From NCBI GenBank assembly GCA_050250875.1, contig JBFWNV010000013.1:1-64000 (forward strand): 64,000 nucleotides of DNA, given 5' to 3'. This DNA comes from CAWAYR01 sp050250875 (lineage in GTDB: Bacteria > Acidobacteriota > Vicinamibacteria > Vicinamibacterales > UBA2999). The notes beneath the pieces are model-generated. The model ran no database searches. It had not been told where the DNA came from and saw nothing but the letters and a program-made list of their open reading frames with translations. Position numbers and translations under genes: made by a program. Shown here in pieces: positions 53,249-62,537 of the stretch. The stretch's first letter is position 1. Every line of letters begins with the position of its first letter.

Positions 53249-56165
53249 GGAAGCCCACCTGTCCCTGACGCGGGATGCTCGCCGCCGACGGCTGGCCGAA
53301 GCGGGCCGTCGTCGCCGCCGCCGTCGCGCTCAGCTGGTTGAAGAACGCGGTGTAGTTGGCGTGGTTGAAGGCGTTGAAGAGCTCGCCGATCAGCTGGATC
53401 TTGGCCCGACCCGGCAGCGGGATGTCCTTCGACACGCGCAGATCGAGACGGTGGTAGGCCGTGCCGGCGAGCGCGTTGCGGGGAATCACCGCGCCGGAGG
53501 CCACCGACATCGGCCCGTCCCAGCGATCCTCCATCGCCGCCGGCACGACGATGGTCGAGGTGGCGCCACCGGCCGCGGTCAGGTTCAGCCGGTTCTGTCC
53601 CGGCTTGCCGTACGGCGCCGTCGGAATCGTGGCGTTGAAGCGGTTGCCCGACCCGTAGGAATAGGTCGCCGAGGTCGAGATGCCCCACGGCAGGTCGACC
53701 ACGCCCCAGGTGCGCAAGGTGTGGCGCTGGAACATCGTCGACGTCGCGTACTCGCCGTCGAGGTAGTCGAACTGGTTGTTCGCCGACGGGTTGGTCAGCG
53801 AGGCGGTGCCGTCGTCGTGCATCTGCGCCATCCAGGTATAGGTGATGCCGCCCTGCCAGCGGTGCTGCAGCCGCCGCGTCAGCCCGGTGGCCAGCGCCGT
53901 GTAGTTCTGCCGGCCGGTGCTGACGAAGTACACGATCTGCTGCCACTGCGGGTTGGGCCGCACCGTCGCCGGCCGATTGTAGCCGGTCGCCGGGTTGTAG
54001 AACAGGTTGGGATCGACGGTGCGCAGGTCGTTGTAGAGGTTGTAGTGCACCAGATCGACTTCGAAGCCGGTGACGGCGTTGAGCTGTTTCTGGAAGCCGA
54101 TGCTGCTCTGCCAGGTGAAGGCGTTGGTGAAGTCGGGATCGAAGATGCGGGCGGTCTGCGGCGGGGCTTTGGCCAGGGCCTCGTCGAAGGTCTCGATGCC
54201 GCGCGTCGGGTTGGTGAGGAAGCCGGGCTGGCCGTCGTTGACGAACGACGCGGTGACCATGCGGCTGAACAGCTGCGGGCTGTAGGTGTACTGCGTCTGC
54301 GGCAGCGCGTAGTAGAGGCCGCTGCCGCCGCGCACCACCAGATTGTTGCCGCCGCCGACGTTCCAGGTGAACCCGACGCGCGGCGCGACGTTGCCCAGAT
54401 CGCGGATGTCGTTGCGGTAGCCGAAATCGCCGGCGCCGATTTCGGGGATGTCCGTCGTCGCCGCCGCCGAGCCGTTGTCGATGAGAATCGAGTTCTCGAC
54501 GGTGTCCGGGGTCGCCGCGGCGTTCCACGCCACGTCCCAGCGCAGGCCGAGGTTGAGGGTCAGGTCGCGACCGATACGCCAGTTGTCGCCGAGCCACACC
54601 GCCCAGGTCGGCCCGGGTACCTCCAGCTTCCAGTCGCCGCGGTTGTAGTTCCGGTCGAAGCGCTGGATGGTCGAGTCGAGGCCGCTCAGATTCCAGCGCG
54701 ACACGTCGTACGGCGCGTCGACGGGAATCCGGCTGTTGAGATCGGCCGGCACCGAGGTGAAGATCATGATGCCTTCGCGCTGCAGGTACCAGGTGGCGTT
54801 GACGCGCGCGGCGATGAACTCGGCGCCGAGCTTGACGTCGTGGCGCCCCTTGTTCCAGGTCAGGTCGTAGCGGAACTCGCCGTAGTGCTGGTACAGCCAC
54901 TGCGGGTAGTTGTAGGGCTTGCCGACGGTCAGCCCGGGGAACCGGTACTCGAAGGTGTTGCCGACCTGCGGCAGGCCCTGGTTGGCCCACTGGAAGTTGT
55001 TGTAGCCGACCTTCAGCTCCTGGATCAGGTTGCTGCGCAGCACGCGCGACCACGTGCCCAGCACGTTGGTGGCCTGCTTGGTCTGCACCGAAGCGTTGGA
55101 CGGGTGGCCGGTGGCGGCGAGCACGAACGGGTTCGACCAGTCCCAGTACGAGCCGCGCACGGTCAGCCGATCGTTGGCGGTGAGCTGGTAATCGGCGCGG
55201 CCCAGAAAGCTCCACTGCGAGTTCTTGAACGGGATGGTGAAGGTCTGCTGCGGCAGCGCCGTCGGCGAGGCGAAACGTGTGCCCGGCTCGCGCTCGTACT
55301 CGTAGGAGGCGAAGTAGTGCAGGCGGTTCTGGATGATCGGGCCGCCCAGGGCGCCGCCGACCTGCTGGTTCTCGTAGGGCAGCACGGTGCGGGTGATCTT
55401 GTCGGCGGCGTTGAGGCGGTCGTCGCGGAAGAAGCCGTAGAGGCTGCCCGACAGCGCGTTGGTCCCAGAGCGTGAGATCGCCTGCACCTGCAGGCCGGCC
55501 GATCGCCCCTGGGTGATGTCGAACATGTTGGTGATGATCTGGAACTCGGCGATCGCCTCGCGGCTGAAGCGGGGCTGGCCGAAGCCGCCCGAGATCTTCT
55601 GCGTCACCTGCTGGCCGTCGAGGTTGAGCTGGAACATGTCGTCGCTGACCCCGGGGTTGATCGACACCTCGTTGGCGGTCATCCCCTTGACCATCTTCGA
55701 CAGCTCCATCCAGTTGCGGCCCTGCAGCGGCAACGCCTCCATCTGGCGGGGGTTGACGTTGCCGGTGACCTGCGACGACGAGACGTCGACGAAGGGCGCC
55801 TCGCCGGTCACGGTGATGGTCTCGTTGAGATCTGCGAGCTTCAGTTCGAACTGGATGGTCGCGTTCTGGCCGACGCGCAGTTCGACTTCGGGAATCACCA
55901 CGGTCGAGAAGCCGGTGAGTTCGGCCTGGATCCGGTAGGTGCCCGGGGCCAGGTTCTGCAGCCGGTAGCGGCCGCTCTCGTCGGTCACGCTGACCGTCGG
56001 CACGCCGGTGGCGATGTGCGTGGCGGTGACGGTGACCCCCGGCACGACGGCCTTGCTGGCGTCGACGACGGTGCCGATCACCGACGCCTCCTGGGCGACG
56101 GCCGGATCCGCTCCGGCCACGAGCACCGACAGCACGATGGCGAGGCGAGTCAGCAACTGACGCAT
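53235..56165 (-). CDS. Oar-like TonB-dependent receptor, copy 2
   Basis: A 976-residue outer-membrane receptor. The signal peptide (to ~25, AVAQ) precedes a carboxypeptidase-regulatory-like domain (SVIGTVVDASKAVVPGVTVTA, DESGRYRLQNLAPGTYRI; ~28-110), a plug domain (~115-230) and a 22-strand-type barrel ending QVGFRASW with an aromatic terminus. This Oar/CirA-like class is expanded in Acidobacteria and probably imports large organic ligands. The ATG at 56165 is chosen because AGGAG lies 7 nt upstream; the GTG at 56171 is too close to it. It is 71 nt after the first receptor gene and overlaps the PQQ dehydrogenase by 14 nt. Confidence 0.9.
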   Translation of the reverse strand: MRQLLTRLAIVLSVLVAGADPAVAQEASVIGTVVDASKAVVPGVTVTATHIATGVPTVSVTDESGRYRLQNLAPGTYRIQAELTGFSTVVIPEVELRVGQNATIQFELKLADLNETITVTGEAPFVDVSSSQVTGNVNPRQMEALPLQGRNWMELSKMVKGMTANEVSINPGVSDDMFQLNLDGQQVTQKISGGFGQPRFSREAIAEFQIITNMFDITQGRSAGLQVQAISRSGTNALSGSLYGFFRDDRLNAADKITRTVLPYENQQVGGALGGPIIQNRLHYFASYEYEREPGTRFASPTALPQQTFTIPFKNSQWSFLGRADYQLTANDRLTVRGSYWDWSNPFVLAATGHPSNASVQTKQATNVLGTWSRVLRSNLIQELKVGYNNFQWANQGLPQVGNTFEYRFPGLTVGKPYNYPQWLYQHYGEFRYDLTWNKGRHDVKLGAEFIAARVNATWYLQREGIMIFTSVPADLNSRIPVDAPYDVSRWNLSGLDSTIQRFDRNYNRGDWKLEVPGPTWAVWLGDNWRIGRDLTLNLGLRWDVAWNAAATPDTVENSILIDNGSAAATTDIPEIGAGDFGYRNDIRDLGNVAPRVGFTWNVGGGNNLVVRGGSGLYYALPQTQYTYSPQLFSRMVTASFVNDGQPGFLTNPTRGIETFDEALAKAPPQTARIFDPDFTNAFTWQSSIGFQKQLNAVTGFEVDLVHYNLYNDLRTVDPNLFYNPATGYNRPATVRPNPQWQQIVYFVSTGRQNYTALATGLTRRLQHRWQGGITYTWMAQMHDDGTASLTNPSANNQFDYLDGEYATSTMFQRHTLRTWGVVDLPWGISTSATYSYGSGNRFNATIPTAPYGKPGQNRLNLTAAGGATSTIVVPAAMEDRWDGPMSVASGAVIPRNALAGTAYHRLDLRVSKDIPLPGRAKIQLIGELFNAFNHANYTAFFNQLSATAAATTARFGQPSAASIPRQGQVGFRASW

Positions 56166-56236
56166 GGACACACTCCTGCTGCACCCGGCGGCGCCTGGCG
56201 ACGTTCACGACGAACCGGGATTGCGGGCGGCGCGTC

Positions 56237-59077
56237 CTAGAAGCTGATGCGCGCGCCGAGCTGGATCTGCCGGGCGTCACGCGCCGCGTTGCGGACCATG
56301 AACGCCGGAGAAATGATGCTGCCGTTGCCGCCGCCGGCGTAGTTGACGCGGTTCAGCAGGTTGTAGCTCTCGAAGAAGAGCTCGAGCTGCGACCCCGCGA
56401 CGCGCACGTGCTTGTTGAGGCGCAGATCCACGGTGATGAACGGCTCGAGCTTCAGATGGTCCTCGGTGATCGGCGCGAGGTTGCGCGACGCCCGCAGCGC
56501 GTTGATGATCTGCAGCGACTGGCTGACCTTCTCGCGGCCCAACGTCGCCGGCAACCCGGCCGGCCGGTCGTTCTGCGCCTGCCCGTCGCCGTCGATGTCG
56601 AACCCGGCCGAGGCGGAGAACGGCGTGCCACTCAGCGCCCGCACGATACCGCTCACCTGGATGCCGAACGGAACCGTGGTCGATCCGGCGATCGACATGT
56701 TGTGGCGCGAGTCCATCTCGCTGTAGCCCTTCTCCTGCGGCGTCCGCATCGTGCCCCGATAGGTCTGGTAGTGGTTGACGCCGTCGCGGTAGCTGCGCGA
56801 CAGCGTGTAGGACAGCTGCAGGCTGTCGAGGCCGCGCGGCCGCATCCGCAGCTGGGTCTCCATCGCGGTGTACCAGCTCTTGGAGAAGTTCTCGAGGCTC
56901 TTCACCTCGGTGAACTGGCGCACCGGCCGGGGGTTGGTGGCGCTGATGCGGCCCTCCGCCGGCAGGTTCAGGTCGAACGCCCCGAGCTGGTTGTAGCCGT
57001 AGGAGTGGACGAGATCGACGTCGAGGCCGGTGGAGTCGTTGATCTGCCAGCCGACGCCGAGCGTGGTGTTCTGCGACTGCGGCAGCACGTAGTCGTCGGG
57101 GATGACGTAGAGCGAGCGGGCGGCGCCGCTCGACACGAAGTCGGACAGCGACCGGCCGCCCAGCACCCCGTCGATGCTCGGATAGTTGCGCAGCAGATTC
57201 GGGTCCTCGATGCGCACGGCGACGCCGAGCAGGCGATCCTGGGCGGTGAGCCCGAAGTAGTGGCGGTGACGCGTCACGTACATCCCCCAGCCGCCACGGG
57301 CGACCAGCGTGCCGGTGCCGCTGATGTCGTAGGTGAAGCCCAGGCGCGGCTGGAAGTTGTCGTGGTCGTTGCCGCGGTCGTTGCTGACGAAGTTATCGAG
57401 CCCGGCGTACTGCGGGTCGGCGAGCGCCTGCCGGTACACCCCGTTCATCCGCAGGTTGGTGTCGAGGTCGTAGCGCAGACCGAGGTTGATGGTGAGCTTG
57501 TCCGACACCCGCCAGTCGTCCTGGATGTAGGCGGCGATGATATGCGAGTTGTAGTCGTAGACGCCGGTCGTCTGCATGACGAACGCGAACGGCCAGGTCG
57601 CCTGGTTGTTCGGATTGAAGGCCGCGTCGGTGCCGAACTGCCACTGGCCGTTCTCGTAGAAGTGGGCGTCGTAGGTGTGCTTGGCGTAGGTGTAGTCGCC
57701 GCCGGCCTTGATGTCGTGCCGGCCCTTGGTCATGTAGAACGACTCGAACAGCTGCAGGCGCGTGCGCGGGAAGTACTGCGGGGCGGTGAAGTTCTGGCCG
57801 GTGGTCACCGACGGCCGCACCTCGCCGGGGCCGAACGACACCGGCAGCGTCGCCACCTCGTTCCACATGTAGTGGCCGCGCAGGGTGTTGACCATGGTGT
57901 TCGACAGCACCCAGCTCTGCTCGCCGATCAGGCTGTGCATCTTGCTCGAGTCGTTGACGTTGGTGCTGTCCGAACTCGGGTTGCCGGTGCGCGTCGCCCA
58001 CTGGTCGTCGAAGGCGTAGCGCAGGAACGCCGAGCTGGCGTCGGTGAAGCGGTGGTTGAGCTTCACCACCGCCATGTGCTCGCGGCTGCCGGCCGGGAAG
58101 ACGCCGTTCTCGCGGGCCGAGAACGGGTTGCTGGCCGGCAGGGCGATGATCTTCTGGTTGTCGACGTGGTTGAACTCGTAGGCGCCGAAGAAGTGGCTGC
58201 GGTTGCGGAAGATCGGCCCGCCCAGCGATCCGCCGGTGCGCTGCTGTTCGTAGACCGGCACCGACCGCTGGAAGGCGTTGCGGGCGTTCAGGCTGTCGTC
58301 GCGGCCGAAGAAGTAGCCGGTGCCGGTCAGGTCGTTGGTGCCCGAGCGCGTCACCACGGTGACGACCGCGGCCAGCGCCGCGCCGTACTGGGCGTCGAAC
58401 TGGTTGCGGAACACCTTGAACTCCTGCACGGCGTCCTGGCTGATGTTCACGGTGGGGTCGCCCCAGATGGCGTCGTCGAGGTCGCCGCCGTCGACGATGG
58501 TGGTGTAGCCGTTGCGCTGGTCGGCCGGTCCGCCGAACTTCACCCGCGAGAACTTGCTGGTGTAGTTCGGCGCGGCGCCCGGCATCATCTGCGCCAGCGA
58601 CAGGAAGTTGCGCTCGAGCACCGGCAGCGCCTGGATCTGATCCGACACGATGGTCGTCGACGGCGCCGACTTGGTCGCCTCGATGAGCGGGGCGGCGCCC
58701 GACACGGTCACCGTCTCCTGCAGCGTCGCCACGCCCAGTTCGAGGTCGGCGCGGATGTCGCCACCGACCACCAGGGTCACGCCGCGCCTGGCGGTGCCGA
58801 AGCCGGCCAGTTCCGCGGTGATCTCGTAGGGCCCCGGCTGGAGCGCGACGGCCCGGTACCGGCCCTCGTCGTCGGTGACGAGCACCTGCTGCCGGCCGGT
58901 GGCGGTGTTGGTGATCGTCACCGTCACGCCCGGCAGGGCGGCCTTGCTCTGGTCGAGCACGCTGCCCGACAAGTTGGCGCCGACGACCTGCCCGCCGGCG
59001 GGCGCGCCGGCGGCCGCCAGCATGGCCACGACCGCCAGCACCGTCACGACCGCGAACCGATCACCCCTGCTGCCCAT
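56237..59077 (-). CDS. Oar-like TonB-dependent receptor, copy 1
   Basis: A 946-residue outer-membrane receptor with the same design as its neighbour: signal peptide (to ~30), regulatory domain (NLSGSVLDQSKAALPGVTVTI; DDEGRYRAVALQPGPYEI), plug, and barrel ending QLGARISF with a terminal Phe. Sequence identity to the second receptor looks modest, so the pair may take up different ligands rather than being a recent duplication. The ATG at 59077 has AAGGAG 6 nt upstream, which rules out the longer in-frame start. It follows the gamma-glutamyltransferase gene by 47 nt on the same strand. Confidence 0.9.
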   Translation of the reverse strand: MGSRGDRFAVVTVLAVVAMLAAAGAPAGGQVVGANLSGSVLDQSKAALPGVTVTITNTATGRQQVLVTDDEGRYRAVALQPGPYEITAELAGFGTARRGVTLVVGGDIRADLELGVATLQETVTVSGAAPLIEATKSAPSTTIVSDQIQALPVLERNFLSLAQMMPGAAPNYTSKFSRVKFGGPADQRNGYTTIVDGGDLDDAIWGDPTVNISQDAVQEFKVFRNQFDAQYGAALAAVVTVVTRSGTNDLTGTGYFFGRDDSLNARNAFQRSVPVYEQQRTGGSLGGPIFRNRSHFFGAYEFNHVDNQKIIALPASNPFSARENGVFPAGSREHMAVVKLNHRFTDASSAFLRYAFDDQWATRTGNPSSDSTNVNDSSKMHSLIGEQSWVLSNTMVNTLRGHYMWNEVATLPVSFGPGEVRPSVTTGQNFTAPQYFPRTRLQLFESFYMTKGRHDIKAGGDYTYAKHTYDAHFYENGQWQFGTDAAFNPNNQATWPFAFVMQTTGVYDYNSHIIAAYIQDDWRVSDKLTINLGLRYDLDTNLRMNGVYRQALADPQYAGLDNFVSNDRGNDHDNFQPRLGFTYDISGTGTLVARGGWGMYVTRHRHYFGLTAQDRLLGVAVRIEDPNLLRNYPSIDGVLGGRSLSDFVSSGAARSLYVIPDDYVLPQSQNTTLGVGWQINDSTGLDVDLVHSYGYNQLGAFDLNLPAEGRISATNPRPVRQFTEVKSLENFSKSWYTAMETQLRMRPRGLDSLQLSYTLSRSYRDGVNHYQTYRGTMRTPQEKGYSEMDSRHNMSIAGSTTVPFGIQVSGIVRALSGTPFSASAGFDIDGDGQAQNDRPAGLPATLGREKVSQSLQIINALRASRNLAPITEDHLKLEPFITVDLRLNKHVRVAGSQLELFFESYNLLNRVNYAGGGNGSIISPAFMVRNAARDARQIQLGARISF

Positions 59078-59124
59078 ACGGATCTCCTTCACAGACTCTC
59101 CCCGCCCGGAACCCCCGGGGCGGC

Positions 59125-60987
59125 TCACCAGCCCACGGCGTAGCCGGCCCGGCGCGGGTCGGCGCCGGCGGCCATCGTGCCCTTCTTCCGATCGACCAGA
59201 ATCCCCTGCATGCCGCCGACCGCCGCCGTGAAGTCGGGCAGCGCGCGAATCGTGTGGCCCATGGCCTGCAGCCGCTCGCGTGTCGCCGCCGGCACCCGGC
59301 GTTCCATCGCCACGGTGATCGCCGCGCCGGGCTTGTAGAAGTTCGGCTCGGCGTCGAGCACGAAGCGCGGCGCCTCGATCGCCTCCTGGATCGGCATGCC
59401 GAAGTCGAGGACGTTGACGATCGCCTGCAGCTGGGTCTGGCCGATGCCCTCGCCGCCGGGCGTGCCGATGGCCAGCACCAGCCGGCCGTCACGCAGCACG
59501 ATCACCGGCGAGTTGTTGAGCAGCGGGATCTGGCCGCCGCGCACGTAGTTGACGTTGTCGGGATACGGCGAGGTCGAGCCCAGCCGCATGCCGTTGTTGA
59601 ACAGCAGCCCGGTCCGCCCGACGACCACGCCGGTGCCGAACCCGCCGCCCAGGGTCGGCGTCACCGCCACCGCGTTGCCGAAGCGATCGACGATCGAGAA
59701 GCTGGTGGTCTCGGGATCGCCGTCGTAGCGCTCCGCGAAGACCGGGCCGGCGGACGCGGCCGGCCGCTGCGGGGCCGACGTGGCGGTCCCGTACGTCTGC
59801 GGGTTGCCGGGCGCCGGGAAGGGCGCGGCGGTGGTCGGGTGCATCAAGGCCCGGCGCGACGCGGCGTACTCCTTGGAGAGCAGTCCGGCCATCGGCATGG
59901 TCGTGAACTTCGGATCGCCGAGGTACTTGTAGACGTCGGCCTTCGCCACCTTGATCGACTCGATGACCAGGTGCAGCGCCTCGGGACTGCCGGCCTTCAG
60001 CTCGGGCAGCGGGAACCCCTCGAGCAGGTTGAACTGCATCACCATCTCGACGCCGCCGCGCGACGTCACCGGGGTGCTGTAGATGTCGTAGCCGCGGTAG
60101 GTGGTGTGCACCGGCGCGGTCCACTGCGGCGCGTAGGCGGCCAGGTCCTCCAGGGTGATCAGCCCGCCGTTGGCCGCGAAGAAGCCGGCGATGTCCCGGG
60201 CGATGTCGCCGGTGTAGAAGCGATCCCCAGCGGCCTTGAGCGCCGCGCTGCGAGTGGCGCCGCGCTTCAGGGCCGCCTGCTCGGCGTCGACCAGCTTGCC
60301 CAGCGTGGCGGCGTAGTCGGGATTCTTGAACAGCTCACCGGCCTCGGGCGCGCGGCCGCCGGGCAGGAAGACGCGGGCGCTGGTCTCGTGCTTCTGGAAG
60401 AACGCGCGCTGGCCGGCGATCCCGCTGGCCAGCCCCTGGTGCATCGGATGGCCTTCGCTGGCGTACCGAATCGCCGGCGCGAGCACCTCCTGCAGCGGCT
60501 TCGAGCCGTAGCGGTCGAGCAGCGCCACCAGGCCGCCGAGGTTGCCGGGCACCGCCGCCGCCGTGATGCCCCGATTCAGGGTCGCGGCGGTCATCGCCTC
60601 GGCGCGCAGCGCCTTGGGCGCCGCGCCGGCCATCGACAGGTTGTGCACCGTGCCCGTCGCCTGGTCGAACCAGGTGACGAAGCCGTTGCCGCCGATGCCC
60701 GATGACTGCGGCTCGACGACGTTGAGCACCGCGGCCACGGCCACGGCGGCGTCGGCGGCGTTGCCGCCCTGCATCAGGATCTGCGCCCCGGCCATCGACG
60801 CCAGCGGATGCGCCGAGGTGACCAGCTGGGTGCCCGGCACCGACGGCCGGTAGGCGCGCATCGCGCCCTGCGCCGCGGCATCGCCGCGGTCCTGGGCGCG
60901 CACGGCGAGCGTGGCCGCGCCGACGGCCACGATCAGCAGCAGCGCAGCCGGCGCGGTGCGGCGAAGGCGAGCGAGGGGGCGCGTCAT
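59125..60987 (-). CDS. ggt: Gamma-glutamyltransferase
   Basis: A 620-residue periplasmic Ntn-hydrolase precursor. The signal peptide is about residues 1-31. The autocleavage nucleophile is Thr427 in ETTSFSIVDRFGNAVAV, matching the TTHYSVVD of E. coli with Ser in place of His. Other blocks: GGNAADAAVAVAAVLNVVEP, SGIGGNGF, TPTLGGGFGTG, LLFNNGM and GTPGGEGIGQTQLQ. It removes gamma-glutamyl groups from glutathione or peptides. GGAGG lies 5 nt before the ATG. It follows an amidohydrolase (15 nt) and precedes the receptors in one run. Confidence 0.93.
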   Translation of the reverse strand: MTRPLARLRRTAPAALLLIVAVGAATLAVRAQDRGDAAAQGAMRAYRPSVPGTQLVTSAHPLASMAGAQILMQGGNAADAAVAVAAVLNVVEPQSSGIGGNGFVTWFDQATGTVHNLSMAGAAPKALRAEAMTAATLNRGITAAAVPGNLGGLVALLDRYGSKPLQEVLAPAIRYASEGHPMHQGLASGIAGQRAFFQKHETSARVFLPGGRAPEAGELFKNPDYAATLGKLVDAEQAALKRGATRSAALKAAGDRFYTGDIARDIAGFFAANGGLITLEDLAAYAPQWTAPVHTTYRGYDIYSTPVTSRGGVEMVMQFNLLEGFPLPELKAGSPEALHLVIESIKVAKADVYKYLGDPKFTTMPMAGLLSKEYAASRRALMHPTTAAPFPAPGNPQTYGTATSAPQRPAASAGPVFAERYDGDPETTSFSIVDRFGNAVAVTPTLGGGFGTGVVVGRTGLLFNNGMRLGSTSPYPDNVNYVRGGQIPLLNNSPVIVLRDGRLVLAIGTPGGEGIGQTQLQAIVNVLDFGMPIQEAIEAPRFVLDAEPNFYKPGAAITVAMERRVPAATRERLQAMGHTIRALPDFTAAVGGMQGILVDRKKGTMAAGADPRRAGYAVGW

Positions 60988-61002
60988 CGTGGCCTCCAGG
61001 CC

Positions 61003-62403
61003 CTAGCGCGGCGAGCCGTTGGTGCCGCGGGCTCCGGCCGGCGCCGCGCCCTTCAGCACCACGCCGCCCTTGACCACCGTCTCGACGTGGGCCAGCGCGG
61101 TGATGTCGTAGAGCGGGTTGCCGTCGACGACGATGATGTCGGCCAGCTTGCCGGGCTCGATGGTGCCCAGGTCGCGCTGCTTGCCGAGGATGCTGGCGCC
61201 GACGCGGGTCAGCGCCGAGATCACCCGGATCGCCGGCATGCCCATGTCGACGTGCACCTTGGCCTCGCGCCACAGCGCTTCGGTGTGGAAGTTCATCGGC
61301 GTGCCGGAATCGGTGCCCATGCCGAGCACGGTGTTCGATTCGGTGAACTGCTTGACGCCGCGCTCGCGGAAGCCCATCTCGCGATCGGTGCGCTGGAAGT
61401 AGCCCAGCGCCCGCCAGTTCTTCAGCGAGTCCTGCACCTCGGCGTAGATCTCGGGCGTGAAGTCCTTTTTCAGCTTGGGGTCCTGCAGCCGCTCCGGGAA
61501 CGCCGCGGTATCGGGATAGACCCAGGCGCGGTGCGCCGCCGTGATGACCACCGGGCGGCCGGCGTTGACGATATCGGTGATGAGCTGCGGGCTGTAGGGC
61601 GGCGCCGTGCCCGCCGACCCGGCGTGGGTCAGCACGTCGATGCCGGTTTCGAGGGCGTTGCGGACGTCGGTCTCGGCGTAGACGTGGGCGTGCACGCGGA
61701 TGCGGTGACGGTGCGCGGCGTCGGCGATCGCCTGGTAGTCCGCCCGGGTCAGCCCCGAGTGCGCCTTGATGACGTCGACGCCGGCCTTGGCCAGCTTCTC
61801 CACCTCCTGGGCCGCCTGCTCGGGGCTGGTGATGGTGATGCCGCCGAACTGCTCGGTCATCCCGCCGCCCTGGCGGGTGATCCACGGCCCGCTCATCGAC
61901 ATGCGCGGACCGGGAATGGCCCCCTTGGCGATGCGGTCACGGACGTCGAGGCTCTCCTTGAGCGGCGCGCCGAGATCCACCGCCGAGGTGACGCCGGCCT
62001 CGACCAGCTGCTTCGCCGAGGTCTCCATCACCCGGGTCAGCAGCGGCGAGCCGCCGTGCTTCTGGATCCACGGGAACCACGTGCCGTAGTTGCCGTGGCC
62101 GAGGATGATCAGGTGCGCGTGCAGTTCGATCATCCCGGGCAGCATGGTGCGGCCGCTGGTGTCGATCACCGTGTAGTCGGGCGGGATCGGCGTCGACGCC
62201 GCCGGCCCGACGCGGACGATGCGCTCGCCCTCGACGAGCACGGCGGCGTGGTGCAGCGGACCGGCCTCGTAGCCGTCGAGCAGCATGCCGCCGACGAGCG
62301 CCAGCTTGCGCGGCGCCGAGGCCGGCGCGGGCTGGCGGGCCGCCGGCGCCGCCAGCGCCGCCAGCACGAGGATCACGAATACGAGCCGGAAGCCGGAGGA
62401 CAT
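61003..62403 (-). CDS. Secreted prolidase/imidazolonepropionase-like amidohydrolase
   Basis: A 466-residue exported amidohydrolase (signal peptide to ~25). The binuclear metal site shows HAHL in MLPGMIELHAHLIIL. Later ligands are the probable metal-bridging Lys in VDVIKAHSGLT, His in RVHAHVYAE, His in DVLTHAGS and Asp in GMGTDSGTP. It closes with GTIEPGKLADIIVVDGNPL. The family includes Xaa-Pro and acyl-peptide hydrolases; substrate not fixed. It heads the minus-strand run with ggt, both Oar-like receptors and the PQQ dehydrogenase. AAAGG lies upstream of the ATG at 62403. Longer in-frame starts would overlap the divergent TAXI gene. Confidence 0.87.
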   Translation of the reverse strand: MSSGFRLVFVILVLAALAAPAARQPAPASAPRKLALVGGMLLDGYEAGPLHHAAVLVEGERIVRVGPAASTPIPPDYTVIDTSGRTMLPGMIELHAHLIILGHGNYGTWFPWIQKHGGSPLLTRVMETSAKQLVEAGVTSAVDLGAPLKESLDVRDRIAKGAIPGPRMSMSGPWITRQGGGMTEQFGGITITSPEQAAQEVEKLAKAGVDVIKAHSGLTRADYQAIADAAHRHRIRVHAHVYAETDVRNALETGIDVLTHAGSAGTAPPYSPQLITDIVNAGRPVVITAAHRAWVYPDTAAFPERLQDPKLKKDFTPEIYAEVQDSLKNWRALGYFQRTDREMGFRERGVKQFTESNTVLGMGTDSGTPMNFHTEALWREAKVHVDMGMPAIRVISALTRVGASILGKQRDLGTIEPGKLADIIVVDGNPLYDITALAHVETVVKGGVVLKGAAPAGARGTNGSPR

Positions 62404-62537
62404 GCGGGGACCTTTCGTGACGTCTGGAGGCGGTGCCGTCGCGTAGACTCCGCCTGCGTTGAACAGGCGCAGATTACACTCACCTGTGCGTTCGGTCGTC
62501 GCAAGTTGTCCTAGGGGCATCGACGAACGTCCGACCG

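Noticed and set aside
56408..59143. 911-residue frame antisense to the first TonB receptor
   Set aside because: Val/Arg/Gly-rich shadow typical of high-GC antisense; the minus-strand receptor has complete family architecture.
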